Part shown: positions 20,521 to 30,525 of the stretch, piece after piece
How positions within the stretch are numbered: the stretch's first letter is position 1
Layout: each line of letters begins with the position of its first letter
Assembly: GCA_036346275.1 (NCBI GenBank)
Contig: CM070723.1
Coordinates: forward strand, 6,758,001 to 6,822,000
Direction: 5' to 3'
DNA from: Otatea glauca
Taxonomy: Eukaryota; Streptophyta; Magnoliopsida; Poales; Poaceae
DNA length: 64,000 bases
The notes under the pieces: model-generated
Told to the model about the DNA's origin: nothing
The model's input: only the letters and a program-made list of their open reading frames with translations
Databases searched by the model: none
Translations under genes and position numbers: made by a program

Positions 20521-22440
20521 ATATTTTGTAGAATGTTTCTCCTACATAGAATTTAAAATGGAGTCCATTTGTGTTGCGGGTACGTATACGGTGAAACCAA
20601 AGCAGAGCCATTTTTTTAACAGATTGCGCATCTTCAGATCATTTGTAGTAATTAACGGCCAAAGGAAGCACACTCGCTTTCTTAAACGGAGTAAACAACA
20701 GATGATTTGTTGGACCGAATTGTTTTCTTCTCTATCTCGAGTAGTACGTGTACCAAAGCATACCAATTATGCCCACTAATTTTATGTTTTTTTAATCGTT
20801 TGGCATTAGCTATGCACAAGTGGGCTGTATAAAATGACCTGTAACCTCGGTCTTAGTAGTTGTTTACAAGAAACTCCCACTAATTATTGATCAACGTTCT
20901 TCACACACTCACCTAATCCGTTTAAAGATGTCTCATTGACATGCAAGATCTGTTCTAAATCCTAACCATTTTTAAACAGTCTCTCAGACAAGTCTACTCT
21001 TCAATACAGCGAGAATAAAATAAAGCTTTACCTAAACTTTGAGGTCCTTGTCTGGAGCAAATAATTTTTCTGAGAATTCTGTAAGAAATAAAGGATTTCT
21101 ACGGGATATCCACGTCCTGGAAAATTACCTGATGCCTTACTATATTATTGATCTATATTAGTCGCACCACTTTATATGTCGCTGTCCAAAATAATAATTA
21201 TTTGTGACAAGAGAGAGTAGAATAGAGATTAGATTCTAGTCGGTATTCAACCATAAAGAACATTACACGCCTGACGTCGCTTTCAAACAAAAACACAAAT
21301 AATAAGAGCTCTTTTACAGTGGATTTAAACCAATATAAGCCGTATATTCCTTTGAATCTAATGGTTAAAATCAATTTAGATCTAGTTATACTACCACCTG
21401 TAGTATTGGTAGTAAAATTCAGAGAGCGTAAAAGGGTAAAAAATTCCGTCATACTATTTGTCATCTACGTTAAAACACGTCCTGTGATCCTGATGAATGG
21501 CGGGTGAATGGATAAGAAGCCTCTGAAGATCACCAGGTTTTTGGTGAATCTAAAATTGTGAACGAATTAGGAGAAGTCTAACATAATGCTGATGAATGGA
21601 TAGGAGAAATCTAAAATACCATTGAGGAATAGATAGTTAGATTTGATTTTTAATACCATTACTTACTACCTATGTTGACATATGGTTGTAGGAGTATTTT
21701 GACTAGCCCAGAGTACATAACTGAGCCCAAATACTGGTGGTACAAAATCTATACCTCCTTAGTTGACTCGTTCTTGAAAACTGGCAGCAATCGGTCTTGA
21801 CTTCGTTTTTCTTTTCCCTAGCTTGATTCCCAGCCCGTCCAAATTTTGGCCGAGCTGCATTTTGCCCTAAACCAAATCAAATTCAATCGAATTGTGGATA
21901 TGCAACCTTGGTTAGACCGGGTCATGTGATGTGTTGTGCGATCCCATTCAATTTTTGGGTCATACGTGATACTATTAAGCAAGTTCAGAAATTATTTAAT
22001 CTAAAATCGAGGTCATAAAGTATAGATAATGGTGAAGCTGGACAAGTTTGACGACCTCGAGTGCAATTCGCGCTACGAAATTTCACAGACACGAGCCGCC
22101 TAGCAGCGTGGTCAACACTTGCAGCTGGAGTCTTCGAACTCCCTGCGCATCAGAGTTTGGTGGCATACGCAGGATAAAAATAGAGTGGTGTTCAAAAGGC
22201 AAATTATCGCCCGCCCGAGCCCCAAGGATCCCCTTCGTCGCCCTCCGTCTCACTTGATCTCTAATTTCTTTGAGATAATCTTCAATTGGTACGGTGATAT
22301 TGTATTGTTTTTACAATTTACAAATCAACTAGTAATTTAAATTATAAAGTGTCATTTTGTGGTTAATTTATTATGATTTTTTTGTTGAGTTTGTGCACTA
22401 AACATTTCAAAATGTAATCAATTTAGCACCAACAATTAAA
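20521..22440. other. Intergenic sequence with one tiny coding-like scrap
   Basis: An ATG at 22029 opens a 24-codon frame (MVKLDKFDDLECNSRYE...) that looks compositionally like an exon but stops at once. It may be a gene scrap. The rest shows only short chance ORFs. A 60-bp GTGATATTGTAT/TTTACAATTTAC block at 22290 is repeated at about 22690. Confidence 0.3.
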
Positions 22441-22455
22441 ATAAAAAATAAAAAC

Positions 22456-22816
22456 TTACCTTATCCACCGGCGACTCCCCACTGCCTCAGTCTTCTCCCC
22501 ACTGGTTGTCTTCTCCAAGGCGTCGAAGGAGTGGCTGAGTAGCTCGGCGCCCCCTTGTCCCCTAGGGCCCCCACCTCGCCCCTCCATTGGCGCCTCCCCT
22601 AACTTGGCGTAGCAGCTCAGTGCCTCCCCCACCTGGCGGTGCAACAGCTCGATCCCCCACCTCCGGCCAATAATCTTGTATGTAATTATATAGTGATATT
22701 GTATCATTTTTACAATTTACTAATCATCCAATAATCAAAATAAAAAAAATACTTACCTACTTACATTATCCTATGTCCTTCTCGACCGGCCTCCTCAATC
22801 TTCCTCAATTCCTCCT
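22456..22816 (-). other. Possible exon remnants with splice-like borders, function unknown
   Basis: On the minus strand a GC-rich segment (about 22673-22457) begins after ATACAAG and ends before GTAAGTTTTT, matching splice acceptor and donor consensus. It reads a Gly/Glu-rich peptide ending RRWIR. A second segment (22816 to about 22758) ends before GTAAGTATTT. The two 'introns' share an AT-rich block. The LTR at 22817 interrupts the second segment, whose other part continues at 24578. Nothing is recognised by family, so this may be a dead gene or an element with internal repeats. Confidence 0.3.
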
Positions 22817-24577
22817 TGTAAGGACCAAGTTGGCCTAGAAGGGGGGTTAATAGGCAACTTTAAAACTTTTTAATTATTACGAAAAACTTTTCTCAATAAA
22901 AAGCAGAAACGGAAGCAATTAATATAAAAGTTCAGAATAACACTTGTTCAAAAAACTTTGTAAGAAAGAGAATTTCGAATGAGAAACTATAAGAGAATAA
23001 TGAGCAATAAAAGAAAACAAACACAGGAGAACACAATGATTTTCCACCGAGGTTCAGAGATCACTCCTACGTCCCCGTTAGAGCACTTCCTCAGAAGTAT
23101 TGCTCTACCAACCAGCCAATCTCAATAGCTTTTGGTTTTCCACTATCTTGACTCTTTCACTACTCCAGTTAGGTGAGTCTCAACCTTTCACAGCAATGGT
23201 GGCCTTCCACAATCACTGTTGGATAGGTCGCACCAACAACTTCTCCAACCGTCTATGAACAGCTAATTCCAAGAGTAATAGACTATCCACAAGCCCTGCC
23301 TCTTAGTTCAGTAGCTAGATGCAAACTAGACTTAGCTTGGAGCAAGCACTCTAAATGTTTAGAATGAGTATTTGTGATTTTCTGAGTTGAAGCTCAAAAA
23401 CTCTTTGATGGAATGAAGCTCAGGAATTCTAAAGATTAAAGAGTTGTATATGATTTGAATGATGTCAAAGATGTTCAGGATATCAAAAGATATGAATATG
23501 CAAAGCTCTGTCTTTTTGTTTGTGAACCCAGGCATTCTATATATAGATCCTGAACAGAGATAACCGTTACACCTGCTATTTGCCCGTTGGGGTTTGGTAG
23601 GTTAGATGGGGTAGGTCAACTGCTACCCTTTTGCAAGAATTTTAAGGTATACGAGTCATAAGTCAAACTACACACACGTCGGACCGAAAATTTTAGTCCG
23701 GGGTACATAGTATTGAGAAGCATTGTTGAACTCAGAGAGACCTATTTACGCCGGACCGAAAATATTGGTCCGTCGTACATATGCATTGCTTGATTTTGAT
23801 ATCAGCAAGAGAATGCTTACGCCAGACCGAAAAAGTTGGTCTTGCGTACGCATGAGAAAACAGCTGGTTTTATCAGAGTGAAACAAGTTCGCGTCGGACC
23901 GAAAAAGTTGGTCCGGCGTACACATAGAATTCTGGTCTGCATCAGATTTTGTATTTCTGGTTTAAGATAAATTTTCACACAGACTTAGAATCTTATGTAG
24001 AGGAAATATAACTTATGTTGGACTAAATTAAAGAAAGAATTCAGATTGGTCCGACGAAGACAGTTATACTTGGTTGAAAAGAATCAAAGAAGAATTCTCA
24101 ACGTCGGACTGAAAAAGTCGGTCCGGCGTACATGGAGTACGCTCGGTGAAGATAATTCTCAGCGTCGGACCGAAAATATCGGTCCGGCGTACATGTTGTA
24201 CGCTCGGTTAGAATTTTGAACTTAGGATCTTTGAGCGCCTGTGTAAAATGAAGTTTGGTCCAGAGAGAATTATTTTGGCTATCAAGATAAAGCTCTGGAT
24301 ATTTGAGTGAGAAAATATGAAAAATCCTATTCTCTAAGTAATCTTAGTGATTTTGCATATGAACCAAGATCATTTCTTATGTATATTCCCTCTTAATAGT
24401 ACGATGATTTTAACTATATGACTTGAATCAACTCCCAAGCCAAAACTAGAAAAACACCTTAGCCTTATCATCAAATCTGACTATTGTCGATTTTCACTGA
24501 GTATCCTTTTTAGTCATCAACACCAAAACCTATGTTATAAGCATAATTTATACAAATAGGGAGCCTAGATGCTCTCA
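22817..24577 (-). mobile_element. Solo LTR (LTR2), 1761 bp, with perfect 5-bp target duplication
   Basis: The element starts TGTAAGGACC and ends GATGCTCTCA. It is flanked by CTCCT at 22812-22816 and 24578-24582. It contains GCCTAGAAGGGGGGTTAA (22833 onward), CCCTCTTAATAGTACG (24388-24403) and GAGCCTAGATG near the right end; all three blocks have counterparts in the LTR at 60067. There is no internal coding DNA between the ends, so it is a solo LTR formed by recombination between two LTRs. By analogy with the 60067 element, its sense strand is minus. Confidence 0.86.
23677..24190 (+). repeat. Six GTCGGACC / GGTCCGGCGTAC hairpin units in LTR2
   Basis: Units of ~30 nt start near 23677, 23748, 23819, 23891, 24101 and 24161. 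Each reads roughly CGYCGGACCG, 4-5 A, a 3-4 nt variable core, then YGGTCCGGCGTAC, so GGACCGA pairs with TYGGTCC across an A-rich loop. Unit 3 has compensating-looking changes (CCAGACC with GGTCTTG). They lie between the two conserved LTR blocks. Confidence 0.82.
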
Positions 24578-24582
24578 CTCCT

Positions 24583-25060
24583 GAGCGCGTCCCTCCGGCT
24601 CCTCGCCTTCGCCCGCCTCCCGTCGACGGCCAGCCCGCTCCTCCCGTCATAGCCCCGCCCCAGCGGCCGGCACCTCGCCCACTCCTTCAACCAGCGTCCC
24701 TCCTTCACTCGCCCCGCTGACCGGCCCGCCCCTCCCCTCATTGCCTCACAGCCCTGCTCCTGTGCCCAAACCCAACGCAGCGAGGCAAGCCGGTCCCCCT
24801 CTTGGCCTCCTCCACCCAGTGACCGGTGCGGCGCCCCTCCTCCACCCGGCGCCCCTCCTCCACCCGTAGCCCCTCTAGCCCTCTTTCACCCGACGGCTAG
24901 CGCGGTGCCCCTCCTCCACCAGGCGCCCAGAACCGGTCCGATGCCCCTTCTCCACTCGCAGCCCCTCCAGACCTTCTTTACCTGATGGCCGGCGCGGCAA
25001 CAACAAGCCCGGCTCCCCTTCTTCACTTGGTGAGTCCTCTCGCTCGATAATGGACAATGG
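24583..25060. repeat. C-rich degenerate minisatellite
   Basis: GCCCCTCCTCCACCCG-type words recur through 24830-24960 with changes. This is the continuation of the sequence interrupted by LTR2. ORFs on the minus strand (60 and 119 residues) are low-complexity Glu/Gly/Arg-rich and not convincing genes. Confidence 0.45.
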
Positions 25061-26040
25061 ATTAGGGATCTGAGAATTGGAGAATCAGGGAATGGGGATT
25101 GATTTGAGTTTGGATTCAAGTGAGAGACTATGTCTATTTGGCTAGTGTGGTCTGGTGCAACCACACATGGACCCGAACCGTAGACTGTTGGACGCAATCC
25201 TTCTCTTCTTTGGCTCGGCTCGCGCTCCATTGCAGCTTCTTGCAAAGGTGCCGCCCCTACCTCCTCCTCAGTCCTCCTGTTCGCTTTCGGAGCATTGCTT
25301 TGCCACCGCGTAGCAGCAAAAAATGGTTACGATCCTATGTGGTTTTAGGGGGTGCGCTAGCCCCTCGTGCACCCCCGTGCGTCCGCCACTGCCAGAATTC
25401 GATCATTCGGAATTGAACTTTTTGTGCCTCATCATAATAAGTAAAAGCGGAGAGGACTAAGTTGTAGCTCGGTTGGTATGCATTGCCATCGTGCACGCTG
25501 TCCACCCATATCCAAACCCTAGGTTCGATGTCGGTACTCACCAATTAAAAATGGAAACACGTTAAGTAGAACAATGTGTGCTCGTGCTCGAAAGGTCGTG
25601 AAGCCTCGAGTTAATTCCTTAGCATGTGTAGAAGATACGCATATACGTGTACGTATGATACGTGAGTATAGTATTTATAGGGTGTGTACGTACACCCTAT
25701 ATCTTAAAAAAAATACTTGCATTGCGGCCTGTGTACCATGCCCTGCCACCGATTGGAGGGCTATAAAAATCAAAAAGGCATTACGTGGCTAGTATTGCGC
25801 AGCATATTACTCAACCAGCCAGTGTCAAGCAACACATACTCCGTATATTACAGCCTACGAGTTTTTCGGCTCCTCAGCGCCTTCACGTCGCGCTCGCGCC
25901 CTCGTGGCCGTGCCCCCAGCCGCCACATCACTTGCGTGAGCAGTTCCGTGGTCTCTCGTGCGTACGGCTCGCAAGCGTTGAGCCACGTTGCCAGCGTTGT
26001 TAGCCCTCGTATACGGTTCATATATTTTTTATCACCGTTA
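25061..26040. other. Intergenic sequence, no recognised gene
   Basis: Several overlapping 60-177 residue frames occur, none with a recognisable domain. A GGGGGTGC/GCACCCCC inverted pair near 25350-25380 next to GTCCGCCACTG suggests an old transposon end. Confidence 0.35.
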
Positions 26041-26044
26041 ATCG

Positions 26045-26135
26045 ACAGCAACGCCGCGCGGCGCAGTGGTAACGGCTCTCACGCTTGTGCTGTCGGTCGG
26101 GAGTTCGAGCCTCGCTCGCGCGTTGTCGCGAGAGA
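26045..26135 (+). mobile_element. tRNA-like sequence, probable SINE head
   Basis: GGCGCAGTGGTAACGG (26058 onward) resembles the tRNA D-arm/A box, and GGGAGTTCGAGCCTCG (26099 onward) the T-arm/B box, ~40 bp apart. Pairing for a full cloverleaf is poor in the anticodon arm, so this is more likely a tRNA-derived SINE or a tRNA pseudogene than a functional tRNA. Confidence 0.45.
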
Positions 26136-26230
26136 TTTTTACCCGCGCGACACGTGTCGCCGACGCGTGTCCCGCTGGCCGTGCGCGTTTTTTTGCAAGG
26201 AAGGTCTGGAAAAATATGAAATTACAGAAT

Positions 26231-26636
26231 GGTCCTTTCTTTACGTATAGGCCCTCAGAACTTCTGGATTTCTCTCAAAAGGGTCCTCGGAATTTCCTAG
26301 AATTACATACTAGCATGTTTATTGTATGGAAAATACGTCAAAGCTTTCCAGAATTTATTTTAATGCGTTGTTTTTTATACAAGCTTGTCCGAAACTTTAG
26401 AAAGTTATAAATTTGTCTGTTTTCGCCTTTTAGGGTCCTTTCTTTACGGAGAGGCCCTCGGAACTTCTGGATTTCTCTCAAAAAGGTCCTCAGAATTTCC
26501 TAGAATTACATACTAGCATGTTTATTGTATGAAAAATACGGCAGAGCTTTCCAGAATTTATTTTAATGCGTTGTTTTTTATACAAGTTTGTCCGAAACTT
26601 TAGAAAGTTATAGATTTGTCTGTTTTCGCCTTTTAG
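26231..26636. repeat. 203-bp tandem direct duplication
   Basis: GGTCCTTTCTTTACG starts both copies (26231 and 26434). The copies run in register to TCGCCTTTTAGG with only about ten differences. It follows the tRNA-like sequence directly and may be the body of the same element duplicated. Confidence 0.85.
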
Positions 26637-26639
26637 GCT

Positions 26640-27454
26640 CTAAAAAATCTCGCGGTTTTTACCGAATTATTTTTATCGCATCATTTTGTACAGAAGCGCT
26701 CCAATTTTTACGTGTACCCTTCAGATCTTCCAAATTTTATTTTTTGCAGCGAGCATTGCAGCGTGACGCGGCGTGCGCCGCGCCCACGTGCCTAGTAGAC
26801 TACATAGTACCAGCAGTAAAACGCCGTACGGCAGCAGTAAACGAAAAAAATCTTCAGCAGGCACGATCCCATGAATACCCCTTATTATCGTTCAATTTAC
26901 CGGGATTGAGCTAATTTATGTGAAAATCCGGCGTTCCAACGGCACCTTACAACCTCAAAAATCTCGATACACGATTGAACGTCAATGAGAAACATTCTCG
27001 CGTGGAGTTTGTTCCCACAATAAAAGTCGGCTCATATGAAAAGTAGCATTCATTCAGCACAGATAATTCGTGGTGTTGTGGTGCTTAAGCACTGGTATAG
27101 TCAGTGGCGGACTTAGAATTAAAATTTAGAGGGTGCTAAATCTTCTGGTCTTCTTCTACCTCTAGAATCCAGATTCACTGACGGAAGCTTGATGCCATAT
27201 AATCATGATGCCTCGTAGATGACTGAGCTAGGAGTGCTATTGGGGGTACATATGAGCCAACCGGCGGTAGAGGGTTAGCCTGGGTCCATCCCTAGGTACA
27301 GTGTTGATTGGTGAATGCTGATGGATAACAATGTTTCGTAGAATTTGTACCACCATTCCGGATGGACTACACGTTCGCTGTCTGATCTGACGTGCAGAGC
27401 CATGTGCGTATTGGATATTGGTACGAACGCAACGAAGCACCTCACAGGTGTATT
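26640..27454. other. Intergenic sequence, nothing recognised
   Basis: A GTGGCGGACTTAGAATT-type word near 27103 matches a start often seen in grass repeats, but no partner end was found. Confidence 0.35.
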
Positions 27455-27660
27455 TTCTTAATGACCTTTTCATATATTAAATATACGATGTATTTTATGC
27501 TTAATATAAATTAGTATGATGTTATCTTTACACCTTTAATAAATATCTAGATTTACTTGATATTTTCTACATGTATACGTTGAATATAGTATTTAAAGAT
27601 AATAATTAGAGGTAGTATAGTTATTTTTAACATCTCCTTTGTTTGTGTCAAGAGAAAATA
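27455..27660. mobile_element. Stowaway-family interior remnant
   Basis: It shares TTGAATATAGTATTTA and AGATAATAATTAGAGGTAG with the duplicated unit at 1252-1557. Terminal repeats are not recognisable. Confidence 0.4.
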
Positions 27661-27689
27661 CATCATGTAAACTTGCACCGAGAGAATAC

Positions 27690-28050
27690 GGCCCTGTTTG
27701 GAATGGCTTTAGCTTCGGTTTCTTCCCTCTGAACTAGAAGCTGTTCTAAATGGCTAGCTTTTTCGCAACCGAAAACCAAAAACCAGCAGCTCATTTGTAC
27801 TAGGAGAAGCCGAAAGCCGAAAGCTGGTCTAGGATGACTTCCCACGATTTCAGTAGAGGGTTCTAACTTTGCCACTAGATTTAAAAAAAATTACCCCCTC
27901 CTATCAAATATAAAATCCCAAATCCTACACCTCTCGCCTCATTCCCAATCCGCACCCTCACACCTAAAAACCAGACTGTCAAACACCAATTCTCTTCACC
28001 CTAACCGAAAACTACTTTTGAGAAAAGCTACGAACATACCAACCCGGGCC
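27690..28050. mobile_element. MITE with GGCCCTGTTTGG-type inverted ends, 361 bp
   Basis: The left end is GGCCCTGTTTGGAATGG and the right end is the complement of GGCCCGGGTTGGTATG. The interior contains AGCCGAAAGC-type words common in this grass MITE group. A target duplication is not clear, so the superfamily is not assigned. Confidence 0.55.
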
Positions 28051-30525
28051 AACTACTCCTACTAACGACCTGTGAGACATTAGAAATTTCTACTCGACAA
28101 GTACTATAGGAAAAAACAGCCTGCCAAGTGCCAACGCCCAAATGTTGTTGATGGTTACTAATGATTGGTTACACCGAGTACTCCGAAAACGTGAAACTTT
28201 TAGCAAACCAACAAAAGTTTTTGAAAATCGTTTTCCAAAACGATTTCCAAAATCCTCAAATTTCACTTCATTTAAGTGCTTTACAAGATTTGGGGCATTA
28301 GTTGTTCCAAATCCAAATGATTAGCAGGCTGTCGTATGGAAGATGCTGATGGTCGGACCAGATGGATATATCTGGCTGGCGTATCAGACATTAAGTTCGT
28401 TGCCGGAGAAAATATGTGAGCAAAGCTGAACTTGTAGGCTGGCAAAATGAGGTAAGCTTCAGCCCAACTCAACTCACGTACGAGACAAGATAAGAGCAAG
28501 TCACCCATTTTGTTCTCCTACGTCAGCAACAAGCACAAGTGCACAGCCAATCATGTGATATATTGACAGCACCACGCACAAAGGCAGTTACTTGCAACTC
28601 ATGAAGAGTACATTATCGTAGGAAAAAAAGAGAGTAACTGCTCTTTCTGATGGAGACTGCAGCATGGAGTTTGATACGTCCCTGTAGTTTAATGTCTCCC
28701 TTGTGACAGCTAAAATCTGCAAAAAGTCCAGTCAATTGTGGCGTGCAACTGAGGATAGCATAAGAACTTCTTAACGACAGCCCTCGGTGACACTGACTTC
28801 TAGCTTTCTGTGCCTCACAAGCTGGCCACACCCATTGCAGACAGTAGACATCAAGGTTCTCACAGAGCTCTCGGAAAAAAAGGCCTGAAAGCCTGCCATT
28901 GGACATAGCAGCACAGGAAAACACCCCTCAATATTAAGCCATGTTCATAAGAATATTCACATGGTAAATATTTTCTATGAGCTAAGGTAAGGCGGACCAT
29001 AAAATGGAGGAGAAACAAAAGAAATTGCAGCTACCACTGTAGTTCTTGGGCAAAGTCCCAACAAAAATAGCGGCCATGGTCAGAATAGATTGCATCTGCA
29101 TCAAATCACCTTGCAGTTTCCCCCGAGACCACAATAGGCATTTTTTCTGGACTATGGGCAAAACAAGAACATCACACTATAAGGGATCAATGCTAATGAA
29201 AGAAGGGCGTTAAACTAAATATACACCAGATGAATGGAGGACAAAACCTTAAATCACGTATCTCAAGATTCTTTTTAAGTGAATTGGCTAGCTAGCTAGC
29301 CAGGAACCTTATTAGAAATAAGCTTTGAAACTCCAATAATGACACCAATAACATCTACAATTAGGGGAGTAACAAAGATACGACATCAACTAAATTAAAG
29401 AATTGACCTTCAGCTAAATAGGCACAAAGAAGATTTTGAAACTAAAAGCAAAAGTAAATATAAAAACTTTATAGTCTATTATGGAAGGAATTATTGGACA
29501 TGGTTCTATATATGAAACATGGAAAGCAGGAAAAGTTTCAAAGGATGCGAAGGACAAGTAGACGAGAACATTTGTTCTAAAGTAATATGGAATTCACATT
29601 AGTTCAAAGAATAACTTCCAAAAACCAACAAATGCCAATGCTATGCTACAGACTAAATGGTCACATGGATTACCGAATTGTGTGATTACCAGGATCTATT
29701 TCATCTGTGTTTGGAGCGATTAGGGGCCACAAATCACAATGGCCAATTGTGAGATTGGAAACTAACAATATTTGTGCAGTCATAGGGGTAGAGTGACCAG
29801 AATGGAGAATCACACAAAGTAATATTAAAATTTGGAAGTTACAATGTTTTCAGATCAATTATCTCCACAAGAGGTGGTGATTGCTTGTTCTGAAACTGTT
29901 CGCTGTGATTGGACTTTAGCCATCAATTGTCCCTTTATTTCCTGTAATACAAGGGATGAATAGTACTGTCAAGTGTCAACCATATCTCTTTTATTATATA
30001 TTTCCTTTAGATCAACTTTGATGAGAGCTACAAAACGCATTTGTCTGATGCCTAGTATAAATCAATTTGTAGTTGTCATGCTTTTACAATACCTAGCTTG
30101 TGATAAATTAATCCCTACCTTTTCATCGAACTTAAGGAATATCTGCAGTCTTCCATAAAAGATCCAATTTATTTTTCCCAGCAGGACACCAACCTTTAAA
30201 CAAAAAAAAATGTTAAAATCGACCACCCAACTTGTCATCCAGCAAAAAAGGCACTAAAAAAAAACATGTAGCTTGACATAGTTTTTACGAGATAAACAAA
30301 CAAAACAGAGAGCATTTTTATATGCAGTCCTAATATCCTCTATCTATTTGCATAAAGCAATGGCTAACCTGTAATGATCAAATCCTCCAGGTGTTGTCCA
30401 TGGATCAAACTGACATATCTTGGCCTGTTTCTTTCTCTCCCTTGTTCATAAGATGGCAGTGGTGTAAGTGAAGTTAACAAATGGGGCTAATACTCCACCA
30501 AGTCAATAGAGCTCCATGTGAAAAT
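28051..30525. other. Intergenic DNA and probable PPR 3' UTR
   Basis: There is no gene on either strand. Sequence immediately below 30526 is AT-rich and could hold the 3' UTR of the PPR gene, possibly with UTR introns as many plant PPR genes have. No poly(A) signal can be chosen with confidence. Confidence 0.35.

Noticed and set aside
26045..26135. Functional tRNA gene
   Set aside because: A and B boxes are present, but the anticodon arm and acceptor pairing are poor; a SINE head or pseudogene fits better.
25717..26250. 177-residue plus-strand ORF
   Set aside because: It runs across the tRNA-like repeat into a tandem duplication; no domain and composition shifts along its length.
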